NCBI GenBank assembly: GCA_963810485.1
Contig: CAWENQ010000004.1
Coordinates: forward strand, 310,001-374,000
Reading direction: 5' to 3'
Source: DATKFM01 sp963810485
GTDB taxonomy: Bacteria; Pseudomonadota; Alphaproteobacteria; Dongiales; Dongiaceae
Length of the DNA: 64,000 bases
Positions 35,101 to 43,246 of this stretch are shown here, in pieces. Numbering within the stretch: position 1 is the stretch's first letter; every line of letters starts with the position of its first letter. The translations under genes and the position numbers were made by a program. The notes below the pieces were generated by a model. It had not been told where the DNA came from. It made no database searches and worked only from the letters and a program-made list of their open reading frames with translations.

Positions 35101-36814
35101 ATCGCCGGCGCCGGCAATGACAGCGTCAATGGCGGCGACGGCGCCGACCGGCTCGAGGGCGGCGATGGCAACGACACGATCGACGGCGGCAACGGCAATG
35201 ACAGCATGCTCGGCGGCAACGGTAACGACGTGCTGATCCTGAGCGCCGGCACCGACGTGATCGACGGCGGCGCCAATACCGACGTGCTCGATTTCACCGC
35301 GGCGACCGGCGCCGTCACTTATACCGTTGTCCAAGGCGCGACTGACAGCACACTGAATCTCGCGACTTCGGGCCTCGGCGTCGTCGTGTATCGCAACATC
35401 GAAGGCGCCATCGGCGGCGCGTTCAACGACTCGATCGCCGGCTCCGGCAGCGCCGATTTGATCGGCGGCGGCGGCGGGGACGATACGCTGCTTGGCAATG
35501 GCGGCGCCGACGTCATCTCAGGCGGTGACGGCAACGACAGTATGGATGGCGGCACCGGTAATGACACGATGGCCGGAGGCGACGGCAGCGATATATATGT
35601 CGTCAACAGCACGAGCGACGTTGTCACGGAACTGGCCGGCGAAGGCACGGACAGCGTTTTCAGCTCGGTAACTCTGACGCTGGCGGCCAATGTTGAAAAT
35701 CTGACCTTGACGGGAACAAGCGGCCTCGGCGGCACCGGCAATACGCTTGACAACGTGATCACCGGCAACAGCGGTGCCAACGCCCTGTCGGGCGGCGGCG
35801 GCAATGACACAATCGACGGCGGGACCGGCAACGACACAATGACCGGCGGCACCGGCGACGACCTGTTCTTCGTGAATAGTTCCTCCGACGTCGTCACTGA
35901 AGCCAGCGGCGAAGGCACAGAACTCGGTGCAAAGCTCCGCAACCTTTACCCTCGGCAACAATGTCGAGAACCTGACGCTGACCGGAGCCGGCAACATCAA
36001 TGGGACCGGCAACACGTTGGCCAACATCATCGCCGGCAATACCGGAAACAACAGCCTAAGCGGCGGCGACGGCAATGATACCGTCGACGGCGGATCTGGC
36101 ACTGACACATTGGCCGGCGGCAACAACGACGACTCGCTGACCGGCGGCGCTGGTGCAGACAGCCTAAATGGCGGCGCCGGCAACGACACGATGGCCGGCG
36201 GGGCGGACAACGACACCTATGTCGTCGACAGCGCAAGCGACGTCGTGAGCGAGAACGCGGGCGAAGGAACCGATAGCGTGCAGAGTTCGGTCACCTACAC
36301 ACTGAGCAACGACGTCGAGAACTTGACGCTGACCGGCAGCGGCGCGATCAACGGGACGGGCAATTCGCTGGCCAACATCCTGACCGGCAATACCGGCGCC
36401 AACATTATCATCGGCGGCGGCGGCAACGACACGATCGACGGCGGAACGGGCAACGACACTGTCACTGGCGGCGCAGGCGCCGATAGTATCAGCGTCAATA
36501 GCGGCAATGATCGGCTGCTCTACTCTTCGACGCTCGACGTTGGCGATGTCGTTACAAACTTCGACAATGCCGGCGGCACAGGTGCGCAGGATTTCATCGA
36601 TCTGGACGGGCTGTTCGACAGCCTGGGCGTCGCGGCGGCGGCACGCGCAGGCCGTACAACCCTGGTGGATACCGGCGCCAATGTCGATCTGCGAATCGAT
36701 GCCGACAACAATGGCAGTTTTGAAACCACTGTCCTGACGTTCTCGGGAATGGCGAGCACAGCCGGCATGACCATCGGCACGGCAGCCGCCGACGATATCC
36801 AGGTCGGCACCTGA
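11106..36814 (+). CDS. Giant VCBS-repeat surface adhesin with cadherin-like, VWA and RTX domains (eight frame breaks)
   Basis: This is one gene of about 8,570 codons once eight single-base insertions are discounted. They lie near 14877, 16954, 17357, 17499, 17596, 18002, 22176 and 35920. Reading frames step 0,1,2,0,1,2,0,1,2, and the total length minus 8 is divisible by 3. The N-terminus (MTVINREQTTFQ, no signal peptide) has a 180-residue beta-rich domain with IELPNGGAVILKNL, typical of BapA/LapA-type T1SS adhesins. Next come about 60 tandem VCBS units, putative-Ig and cadherin-like domains, a VWA domain with a MIDAS DRSGS motif, and GGxGxD RTX repeats before the TGA. It is likely a type I-secreted, calcium-dependent adhesin for biofilm or surface attachment. 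If the breaks were real, the gene would be a pseudogene. Confidence 0.9.
11650..31610 (+). repeat. Tandem VCBS array, about 60 units of 321 or 324 bp
   Basis: Each unit reads approximately NADVATIAEDTVAPVTGNVL, then NDTDVDGD, a TTTGAQ segment, YGTVTI, SYSFALN, VQALGVGETLTQ, SDGNGGTS and TLTITITGTNDGPV. Early units (11.6-14.9 kb) are diverged; two cadherin-like units with VADDDSYGVAEDG interrupt at 13.93 and 15.84 kb. From about 14.9 to 22.9 kb the unit is 107 residues (DVDGDAL). From about 22.94 kb to 31.6 kb it is 108 residues (DVDTGDTL), with an exception near 24.24 kb. VCBS repeats are extracellular beta-sandwich modules that act as stalks in bacterial adhesins. The near identity of neighbouring units makes the region prone to copy-number change and misassembly. 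Confidence 0.93.
31611..33660 (+). other. Spacer domains of the giant protein: putative-Ig, beta-rich module and cadherin-like repeats
   Basis: After the last VCBS unit the protein changes character. A putative-Ig/He_PIG-like domain (31.62-31.88 kb) carries GLPAGVSIDTNTGVISGTF. A unique beta-rich module follows (31.89-32.48 kb, starting YVIGPSNLPVYVDSNSSGG). A second He_PIG-like domain (32.48-32.74 kb) carries GLPAGLSIDTNTGVIFG. One further VCBS unit (32.76-33.09 kb) and two cadherin-like units with YTPNSDYSGPDFFTYQVSDG-type segments lead to the VWA domain. These are all extracellular folds. The unique module at 31.89-32.48 kb could be a binding domain but has no recognised family. Confidence 0.7.
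33739..34300 (+). other. Von Willebrand factor A domain within the giant protein
   Basis: A VWA fold begins NVINVVVVLDRSGSMDAD. The MIDAS metal site has DxSxS at 33760-33774, a candidate threonine position around GGNTNYSSAIG and the aspartate in YFITDGVPTGG. VWA domains with a complete MIDAS bind ligands through a divalent ion and occur near the C-terminus of large T1SS adhesins. Its position distal to the long VCBS stalk suggests it sits at the cell-distal tip, if the N-terminus is retained at the membrane as in LapA-type proteins. Confidence 0.82.
35030..36530 (+). repeat. RTX nonapeptide block at the C-terminus of the giant protein
   Basis: Many GGxGxDxLx calcium-binding repeats are present, for example GGDGADRLEGGDGNDTIDGG. 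They are interleaved with units of the form YVVNSTSDVVTELAGEGTDS followed by ENLTLTG. These match the repeat unit of the upstream M10 protease. RTX repeats fold on meeting extracellular calcium and mark type I secretion substrates. The eighth frame break of the gene (GAACTC at 35920-35925) lies inside this block. Confidence 0.88.
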
Positions 36815-36821
36815 TAAGAAG

Positions 36822-37956
36822 CTACCCCTTGGGCTGCGGCGCCGCTTCCTTTTGCGGCTTTGCGTTCGCGCCGCCGACGCGGCGATAGACGAAGGCGTCG
36901 GTCTGTGCCGCCAATTCCACCTCGGCAATCCCCACCAGCTCCTGATGCGCCGATGACAAGCCGCAGGCCGGATCCGCGGCCACGGCCGTGCCGGTGATGG
37001 CGAAGGCCTGGCAGCGGCAGCCGCCCCAATCGATCTCGCGCCGGTCGCAGGTGCGGCAGGGTTCGGGCATCCAATCGGTGCCACGATAGCGGTTGAAGGC
37101 CTCTGAATTCAGCCAGATGTCGGCCAACGGGCGCTGGCGCACGGAATCGAAGCTGAGATCCGTGATCGTCTCCGCCGCGTGGCAGGGCAGCACCTTGCCC
37201 GAAGGCGAAATGTTGAGGAACTGCCGGCCCCAGCCGCCCATGCAGGATTTCGGCCGCTTCGCGTAGTAGTCGGGCACGACGGCATCGATGACCAGGATGC
37301 CCTTCAGCCGCTCCCGCGCCTCCTCCACCACCTGCACCGCAGCCTCGATCTGCTCGCGGGTCGGCATCAGCGCGGCGCGGTTCTTCAGGGCCCAGCCATA
37401 GTACTGCACATGGGCGATTTCGACCCGATGGGCGTCCAATTCAACCGCGAGATCCAGCAATTCCCGCAGATGATGGAGATTCTGGCGGTGAACGACGAAG
37501 TTCAGACGTCAGCGGCAGTCCGGCAGCGCGAATGAGACGCGCGACGGCAAGTTTCTTTTCATGGCCGCCGGCATAGCCGCCGATGCGGTTGCCGCCACCC
37601 GCTTCGCTGTCCTGGAAGCTGAGCTGGACATGGTCGATCCCGGCGTCGGCAAGCGCCCTCACGCGCTTCTCATCCAGCAGAACACCGGCTGTGATCAGGT
37701 TGGTATAGAGCCCCGCCGCCCGGGCATGGGCCACGAGTTCCTCGAGGTCCTTGCGCGCCGTGGGCTCACCGCCGGAGAAATGGATCTGCAGCACGCCCAT
37801 GGCCGCGGCCTCGTCGATGGCGCGTTTCCATTCGGCGGTCGTGAGCTCGTTACTGGCCCGCTCCAGCGCCAGGGGATTAGAACAGTAAGGGCATTGCAGC
37901 GGGCAGCGGTGGGTCAGCTCGGCCAGCATTGCCAATGGGGGCGAGACGGCGTTCAT
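36822..37956 (-). CDS. pqqE: PQQ biosynthesis radical SAM enzyme PqqE (frame break)
   Basis: PqqE uses S-adenosylmethionine and iron-sulfur clusters to form the carbon-carbon link between Glu and Tyr of the PqqA peptide, the first step of PQQ synthesis. The radical SAM motif CPLQCPYC (C18, C22, C25) follows MNAVSPPLAMLAELTHR, and the C-terminal SPASM-type cysteines include SCMGGWG, LPCHAAE and CRTCDRREIDWGGCRCQ. The frame changes at 37505-37510: one extra base lies between LPLT and LNFVVHRQN. With it removed the protein is 377 aa, normal for PqqE. The ATG overlaps the pqqD stop (ATGA). It converges on the giant adhesin gene with 7 bases between the stop codons. Confidence 0.93.
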
Positions 37957-38240
37957 GCGGTCATTACCCCCTTGTCGGCGAAGTTCTGCAACAGCGAATT
38001 GACGTCGCGGGCAATCATGTCCCGCGGCGCGTTGAACTTGGCCGCGAGGTCGTCGACGATCGCCGTGACGGTCGCGGCGCCGGTGCAGCGCTGCAGGATC
38101 TCGTGGGCGATGGCGTCGAGAACGAAGACCCGCTCCGGCGCCTGGATGATCCACTGATCGCGCTGCTTGTCGAATTGCAGCCGCATGCCGCGCGCCAGGC
38201 GCGGCGCCGAGGACTCGCCGATGACGACCGGCGTACTCAT
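37953..38240 (-). CDS. pqqD: PqqA-binding chaperone PqqD
   Basis: PqqD is a small RRE-type peptide chaperone that holds PqqA and presents it to PqqE. The 95-aa protein begins MSTPVVIGESSAPRLARGMR and contains the family core followed by VLDAIAHEILQRCTG and VDDLAAKFNAPRDMIARDV. The ATG at 38240 overlaps the pqqC stop codon (TGATG) and its own stop overlaps the pqqE start, so translation of C, D and E is tightly coupled. Longer upstream reading in this frame only covers the pqqC coding region. Confidence 0.95.
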   Translation of the reverse strand: MSTPVVIGESSAPRLARGMRLQFDKQRDQWIIQAPERVFVLDAIAHEILQRCTGAATVTAIVDDLAAKFNAPRDMIARDVNSLLQNFADKGVMTA

Positions 38241-38974
38241 CAGCGCTTGTCCGGCACGAAGGCGCCCGGCGGAATCAGGGCGGGCGTGACATAGGCGTGA
38301 TGCAGGGCATCGAGCTGCGCCCACAGCACGTCGGTCTTGAACCGCAACGCCGCCAGGGACGACTCCTGCTGGTCCCGGGTGCGCGCCTCGCGCATCACAT
38401 AGGACAGGCCGAACATCACGTCGCGGGGCGCCTGATCCAGCCGCCGGCGGAAATAGGCGAGCGTCGTCTCGTTGGCGAAGGAGTAATTCTTCAGCAAGGC
38501 GTCGATACGGGTCTTATGCAACTCTGGCGCGAACAACTCCGTGAGAGACGAGGCCACCGCCTCCAGCAGCGTCTTGTCTCGGACGAAGCGTACATAGGCA
38601 TCCACGGCGAATTTGGTCGCCGGCAGGATACCAACCATGGATTGCACATAGTCGCGATCCAAGCCGACGCCCTCCGCCAGGACCAGCCAGCGATCGATGC
38701 CGCCATTGCCGGCCTCCGTGCCGTCATGGTCGATGATGCGGTGGATCCATTCCCGGCGGAACTCCGGATCCTCCGCGCGGGACATGAGCGATGCGTCCTT
38801 CAGCGGAATGCTGCGCTGATAGTAGAAGCGGTTCAACACCCAGGCTTGCACCTGACCCTGCGTCAGCTTGCCCTCATGGAGCAGCTTATGGAACGGATGC
38901 TTGCTGTGATAGCGCTCCTCGCCGATCTGGCGCAGGCGCCGCTCGAATTCGTCGGGACGCAGCAGCTCGGTCAT
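38240..38974 (-). CDS. pqqC: Pyrroloquinoline-quinone synthase PqqC
   Basis: PqqC is the cofactor-free oxidase that performs the last step of PQQ synthesis: ring closure and eight-electron oxidation of the AHQQ intermediate. The 244-aa protein has the TenA/haem-oxygenase-like all-helical fold signatures YHSKHPFHKLLHEGKL, VLNRFYYQRSIPLKDASL and RIIDHDGTEAGNGGIDRWL, with the conserved active-site histidines and arginine. The length is standard. The start overlaps the end of pqqB by 4 bases (ATGA), and the stop overlaps the pqqD start. Confidence 0.97.
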   Translation of the reverse strand: MTELLRPDEFERRLRQIGEERYHSKHPFHKLLHEGKLTQGQVQAWVLNRFYYQRSIPLKDASLMSRAEDPEFRREWIHRIIDHDGTEAGNGGIDRWLVLAEGVGLDRDYVQSMVGILPATKFAVDAYVRFVRDKTLLEAVASSLTELFAPELHKTRIDALLKNYSFANETTLAYFRRRLDQAPRDVMFGLSYVMREARTRDQQESSLAALRFKTDVLWAQLDALHHAYVTPALIPPGAFVPDKR

Positions 38975-39903
38975 ATCCTGATCTCCATCCCGTCATGAGC
39001 GGCTTCCCAGCCAGCCTCGGCGATGGCGGCCCGTTCGGGCGTGTCGGCGAGCAGGATCGGGTTGGTGTTGTTCATATGCACGAACACTTTTCGCTTCACC
39101 GCCAGCGGCTCGAAGGCGGCGATGCTGCCCTCCGGGCCGGAGACGCTGATATGCCCCATGCGCTTGCCGGTCTTCGGGCCGATGCCGGCGACGATCATCT
39201 CGTCATCGCGCCAGAGCGTGCCATCGAACAGCACGAGCGGCGCCGATTTGAGCCGCGCCCCGAGCTCCGGAGTCATGCCAGCGCAGCCCGGCACATAGTA
39301 GAAATGCGACGTACCGTCGCGCGCGGCGATTTTCAGGCCGATGGTATCTCCCGTCTGCGTGCCGAAATCGGGGCCGGCGGCGGCGTTCTCCAGATACAAT
39401 GCAACCTTTCCGGGAACTGGAAAGGCTTCGACTGTCAAGCCCGTCGGCCGGCCGTCGCGAGTCTCTATTTCCTGGGCCTTTTCCAATGGAAGCGTCCGGC
39501 GCTCCACCAACTCTGGGTTGAGGACATTGAAGATGCTGTTGGCCTGCAGCACGGAAAGGACACGGCCGGTGGCGTAGATCGAGAACGGATGCGCCTCGCG
39601 CAGCGTCAACAGGCCGGCCACATGGTCGACATCGCCATTGGTCAGCACGACGCTGCAGATCGGGCTGTCGCGCTTGCCATTGCGGGGATAGAGCGCCGCG
39701 GTGCTGTTGATCTGCTGCCGCAAATCCGGCGACGCATTGAACAGCACCCAATGGGAATCGTCGGTGGAGACGGCGATGGAGGATTGTGTTCTCGGTGGTG
39801 CAGCGGGATCGCCGCTCCGGGCCCGCCGAGAGGCCGGATCGTTGCTATTCCATTGGGGGAAGCCGCCACCGGCGGCCGACCCGACGACGATCAGCCGGAG
39901 CAT
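38971..39903 (-). CDS. pqqB: PQQ biosynthesis protein PqqB (metallo-beta-lactamase fold)
   Basis: PqqB is a cytoplasmic metallo-hydrolase-fold protein that hydroxylates the tyrosine-derived part of the PQQ precursor. The 310-aa protein begins MLRLIVVGSAAGGGFPQWN, the typical PqqB opening. It contains LTNGDVDHVAGLLTLRE, where the canonical HxHxDH is altered to NGDVDH as in the family, then HMNNTNPIL near the C-terminus. The gap to pqqA is about 110 bases, and the gene overlaps pqqC. Confidence 0.97.
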   Translation of the reverse strand: MLRLIVVGSAAGGGFPQWNSNDPASRRARSGDPAAPPRTQSSIAVSTDDSHWVLFNASPDLRQQINSTAALYPRNGKRDSPICSVVLTNGDVDHVAGLLTLREAHPFSIYATGRVLSVLQANSIFNVLNPELVERRTLPLEKAQEIETRDGRPTGLTVEAFPVPGKVALYLENAAAGPDFGTQTGDTIGLKIAARDGTSHFYYVPGCAGMTPELGARLKSAPLVLFDGTLWRDDEMIVAGIGPKTGKRMGHISVSGPEGSIAAFEPLAVKRKVFVHMNNTNPILLADTPERAAIAEAGWEAAHDGMEIRI

Positions 39904-40014
39904 TTCTTAGGGCCAGAATCACTGCGCCCCGGCCCACCTCAGTTTTCCCCGGGCGTCCGAAGACGCCCAGTCAAAACCAAGACGAAAGCCGAGGCGCGGA
40001 GTTTGGTTCCGATT

Positions 40015-40092
40015 TTAGAGTTCGGCGCAGGCGTAGCTGTTGATTTCCAGCCCGACGCAGATCTCAATCACCTTCGGCGCAGTCCATGCCAT
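40015..40092 (-). CDS. pqqA: PQQ precursor peptide PqqA
   Basis: This is a 25-residue ribosomal peptide whose Glu and Tyr supply the PQQ skeleton. Translation gives MAWTAPKVIEICV followed by GLEINSYACAEL. The crosslinked pair is Glu16 and Tyr20 (E-x3-Y), as in known PqqA peptides. The start codon is preceded by GAGGGAGAAATTGCC, a good ribosome-binding site for an abundantly needed substrate peptide. An alternative ATG 5 bases downstream is out of frame. It is the first gene of pqqABCDE. Confidence 0.95.
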   Translation of the reverse strand: MAWTAPKVIEICVGLEINSYACAEL

Positions 40093-40289
40093 GGCAATTT
40101 CTCCCTCGGTTGACGTGACACTGGGAATGGTCGAAACTTCAACAATCGAGCAATTCTAAACTACGGCCAATCACTCCATTCCTGCAAGAGTTTTTTCGGT
40201 TCACGAGGTGTTTTTTGGCCCTGGAATTGGCAATTCTTAACCCCTGGGGACAAGGGGTGAAAGTCGGCCCAAACGGGCTCCAAAAAATC
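40093..40289. promoter_or_regulatory. Divergent intergenic region between pqqA and the CXXCW protein gene
   Basis: This 197-base non-coding region is A+T-richer than its flanks. It must carry the pqq operon promoter on the minus strand and probably one for the CXXCW gene on the plus strand. Short T-tracts (GTTTTTT at about 40,189-40,216) are visible, but no confident sigma-70 pair was found. Confidence 0.4.
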
Positions 40290-40931
40290 GTGAACGAACA
40301 ACGAACTACCGCAGTGCAGCATGGCAATTATCTTGCCGCACTCCTTCTTGCCGGCCTGTTTTTGGGAATTATCGGTGTCACGCCAGCGCAGGCGGGCGGC
40401 GATGAGGAATCAGCCGCAGCCGACTCCGGTGTGCCGGAACCGGCCGGGTATCGGATGGACGAGTACCGGGCGCCGACTCCCACCACATTGGCCGGCGGCA
40501 CCGTCGTGGATACGGCCGGCGTTCAGCAGCTGCTCGGCGAGTCCGGAATCGTGCTGATCGATGTGCTGCCGCTGCAGAAGAAGCCGGACAATCTTCCGGC
40601 GAATACGCTGTGGATTCCCAAGGTGCGTCACAATATCCCCGGCAGCGTCTGGCTTCCGGAGGTGGGGCGTGGCGCCTTGAACGCCGAAGTCGAGGATTAC
40701 TTTCAGCGAAATCTCAGGGAGCTGTCGGCCGGCGACAGGAGCCGCAAGATCGTCATCTACTGCCTGGCCGATTGCTGGATGTCGTGGAACGCGGCGAAGC
40801 GGGCGATCGAATACGGCTACACATCGGTCTACTGGTATCCGGGCGGCACCGATCATTGGACCGCGGCGGGACTGCCGACCGAGGAGAGTCAGCCGGTGCC
40901 GACGGAAGGCTTGTCCTCGCAGACGAACTAG
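40290..40931 (+). CDS. PQQ-dependent catabolism-associated CXXCW motif protein (rhodanese-like)
   Basis: This exported protein has a rhodanese-type fold and the family motif CLADCWMSWNAAKRA (CxxCW), as found beside PQQ-dependent alcohol dehydrogenase genes. A signal peptide (YLAALLLAGLFLGIIGVTPA, cleavage near AQAGG) places it in the periplasm, where the cysteine pair could act in redox or sulfur chemistry. I choose the GTG at 40290 (MNEQRTTAVQH) because it gives a normal signal-peptide length; earlier in-frame GTG and TTG codons extend back to 40215. It is convergent with the exported-protein gene of the lut-like operon, with about 20 bases between the stop codons. Confidence 0.85.
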   Translation: MNEQRTTAVQHGNYLAALLLAGLFLGIIGVTPAQAGGDEESAAADSGVPEPAGYRMDEYRAPTPTTLAGGTVVDTAGVQQLLGESGIVLIDVLPLQKKPDNLPANTLWIPKVRHNIPGSVWLPEVGRGALNAEVEDYFQRNLRELSAGDRSRKIVIYCLADCWMSWNAAKRAIEYGYTSVYWYPGGTDHWTAAGLPTEESQPVPTEGLSSQTN

Positions 40932-40951
40932 ATCCCACGCCGCGGCCAGGC

Positions 40952-41587
40952 CTATTTGAGATGCGCCTGGATCTCGCGGCCGATGGCGAAGGCGCGCTGT
41001 TCGAGGAGCACCGGCTGCTCGCAGACATAGCGCAAAGATTTTTCGCGCTCCTGGAAGATGCGGACATCCCATGCCTGGACGTCCAGGAGATCCTGTCGCT
41101 GCGCCACCGAATCCTCGCTGTCGTCCTGCGGCAGTTGGCTCAATTCAGCCATTTCGTCTTCGATCTTCTTCGACAGCGCCCGCTGCCGTTTCGCATAACG
41201 GCCGATGCCGGCGATGATGGAGGCACGCTCGCTGTTGATCAGCGTCAGCGTTCCGGCAAAGAGCGCTGTCAAGGGGCGGCTCTTGTCGCCTTGCCGGCTC
41301 GCAGCGAAATCGCCGATCAGCGTCTTTGCCTCCTCCAGCGACGTGCGCCGCTCGGAAAGCTTCTGCGCCAGGTCGGCGATCGCCGGGTCTTCGCGCCAGG
41401 CCTCGCCAATCTCGTCGACCGGAGGGCCGTTCCAAACCTGCCCGGCGGCGATCTGCGGTACTTTCGGCTGGATGCAAGGCCATTCGGGATCGGTGGGGCT
41501 CGCCGCCTGACTTGCGCCTGCCAACAGCGCCGGCGCAAACGCGCAGACAGCCGAGAGCCGGCGCAGGAATCCAATTCCCTTCGTCAT
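40952..41587 (-). CDS. Exported helical protein, last gene of the lut-like operon
   Basis: This 211-aa protein has a signal peptide (LRRLSAVCAFAPALLAGASQA) and a mainly helical, charged mature region. The stretch from about residue 65 to 165 (LAQKLSERRTSLEEAKTLIG and beyond) looks coiled-coil-like. Two cysteines, in EWPCIQPK near the N-terminus and RYVCEQPV near the C-terminus, could form a disulfide. No enzymatic motif is recognised. Its ATG overlaps the permease stop (ATGA), so it is translated with the ABC-2 permease. By position it corresponds to the small exported protein (lutG-like) of lut clusters; that equivalence is inferred from gene order only. Confidence 0.75.
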   Translation of the reverse strand: MTKGIGFLRRLSAVCAFAPALLAGASQAASPTDPEWPCIQPKVPQIAAGQVWNGPPVDEIGEAWREDPAIADLAQKLSERRTSLEEAKTLIGDFAASRQGDKSRPLTALFAGTLTLINSERASIIAGIGRYAKRQRALSKKIEDEMAELSQLPQDDSEDSVAQRQDLLDVQAWDVRIFQEREKSLRYVCEQPVLLEQRAFAIGREIQAHLK

Positions 41588-42450
41588 GCGGGGCCCCCAG
41601 GCCCGCCGCGCCGGGCAATGACGCCCCGCGATGGATCATAGCCATAGATTGCACAAGCGAGGAACAAGATCAGGAATCCGGTCACGATAAGAAGAGATTG
41701 TAAGACAGTGGGATTGGCGACCGAGAACTTCAATGCCGACTCGGAGAACAGGTTGAATTTGCCATGGAGTGCAAAGCGGATCAGCTGGATCACATGGGTG
41801 AAGGGGTTCCAAGCGCAGATATAGAACAAGGGCACGCTCGACTCCCGGATGCGCCAAAGCGGATTGAGCGCGTTGGAGGCGAAGAACATCGGGAAGATCA
41901 CGAAATTCATCACGCCGGCGAAGTTCTCGAGCTGACGGATCAGCGAGGACAGCAGCAAGCCGACCGAGCCCAGCATCATCCCCGTCAGGATCAAGACCGG
42001 GATGATGTAGAAGAAGCCCATGACCGGGATCTTCAGGTTGAACACCAGCGACGCGATCAGCAGATAGGCATAGACCTGGAGAATCGACACGAGCACGGAG
42101 GCCAGAAGCTTGCTGGTCAGCAGATACCAGCGCGGAAAAGGGCTGACCATGAGGGTACGCATGCTGCCCATTTCCCGGTCATAGACCATGGAGAGCGAGC
42201 TTTGCATGCCATTGAAGAGCTGGATCATGCCGATCAGACCGGGCGTGATATACACCTCATAGAGGACGTAGGTGTCATAGGGCTCGATCCGCGAGACGCC
42301 GAGCACATAGCGGAAGCCCGCGGCAAAGATGAAGAGCCACACCAGGGGACGCACGAGGGCTGCGAAGAAGCGTCCATACTGATTGACGAAACGCAGCACC
42401 TCGCGAACGAAGATGCCGTTGAAGCAGCGGCCATACTGGACGAGGGTCAT
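41584..42450 (-). CDS. ABC-2 type permease, PQQ-associated
   Basis: This 288-aa inner-membrane permease of the ABC-2 class has six predicted membrane segments, among them LVRPLVWLFIFAAGF, VLASILQVYAYLLIASLVF-like, FYIIPVLILTGMMLGSVGLL and LLIVTGFLILFLACAIYG. The motif WNPFTHVIQLIRFALHG near the C-terminus is typical. ABC-2 permeases usually export. This one belongs to the group found with PQQ-dependent dehydrogenases and in lut clusters (lutF-like). It starts 4 bases inside the end of the ATPase gene and overlaps the downstream exported protein gene, so all three are coupled. Confidence 0.88.
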   Translation of the reverse strand: MTLVQYGRCFNGIFVREVLRFVNQYGRFFAALVRPLVWLFIFAAGFRYVLGVSRIEPYDTYVLYEVYITPGLIGMIQLFNGMQSSLSMVYDREMGSMRTLMVSPFPRWYLLTSKLLASVLVSILQVYAYLLIASLVFNLKIPVMGFFYIIPVLILTGMMLGSVGLLLSSLIRQLENFAGVMNFVIFPMFFASNALNPLWRIRESSVPLFYICAWNPFTHVIQLIRFALHGKFNLFSESALKFSVANPTVLQSLLIVTGFLILFLACAIYGYDPSRGVIARRGGPGGPA

Positions 42451-43203
42451 GGCTTGGCGCCTCCCGTCAGCTTGCCGTAGGCTTCCTTGACCGTGCGCGC
42501 CCCTGCGGACTCGACGACAGCCGACATGCTGCCATGGGCCATGATCTTGCCCTTGTGCAGGATCACCAGGCGGTCGTCGGCATGCACTTCATCGTCCAGA
42601 TGCGTCGCCCAGAGCACGCCGAGGCCGTCGTCTTTGCAGAGGCGATGTACATGCTCGACGATCGTCTGCCGGCTGGCGATGTCGACGCCGACGGTTGGCT
42701 CATCCAGCAGCAGCAGGCGCGGCTGATGCAGGAGCGCGCCGGCGATTTCCACGCGGCGCATCTGGCCGCCGCTCAAACTGCGTACGCGGTCATTGAGGCG
42801 TTCGAAAAGCTCGGCGCGCTTGAGCTCGAGCTCGATCCGGCCTTTGGCTTCGGCCGGGTTCATGCCATGCAGCGCCGCGTGATAGCGGAGATTGTCGGCC
42901 ACCGTGAGATCGAGATCCAATGTCCGCTGCTGAAACACCGCCCCCATCTGCGCCAGGGCCTTGGAGGGCTGCTGCCGCACTTCATGGCCATAGATGCGGA
43001 TCGAGCCGCTGCGATTGTTGTAGAGCCGGGTGACCAGAGAGAACAAAGTCGTCTTGCCGGCGCCATTCGGGCCCAGGAGCACGGTAAATGAGCCGGAACT
43101 CGATATCAAAGGTCACATTGTCCAGCGCCTTGCGCGCGCCAAAGCTGTGGCTGAGCTCCTTCACGGCAAGCGCGACCGCCGGCATCTCCATGTTACCGTC
43201 CAT
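42447..43203 (-). CDS. ABC transporter ATP-binding protein, PQQ-associated (frame break)
   Basis: This ATPase is the partner of the ABC-2 permease (lutE-like by gene order). The N-terminus MDGNMEMPAVALAVKELSHSFGARKALDNVTFDIE is in one frame. Walker A (GPNGAGKTT), Q-loop (GAVFQQRTLDLDLT), signature LSGGQMRRV, Walker B LLLLDEPTVGVD and switch H (ATHLDDEV) are in the next. One inserted base in GAACTC at 43096-43101 explains the break and restores the expected DIESGSFTVLLGPNG. The corrected length is 251 aa. The start may be the ATG 12 bases later (MEMPAV). Confidence 0.88.
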
Positions 43204-43246
43204 CAGTTCGATTCGATCAGCGAATTATTTTCAATCGCGACAATGA

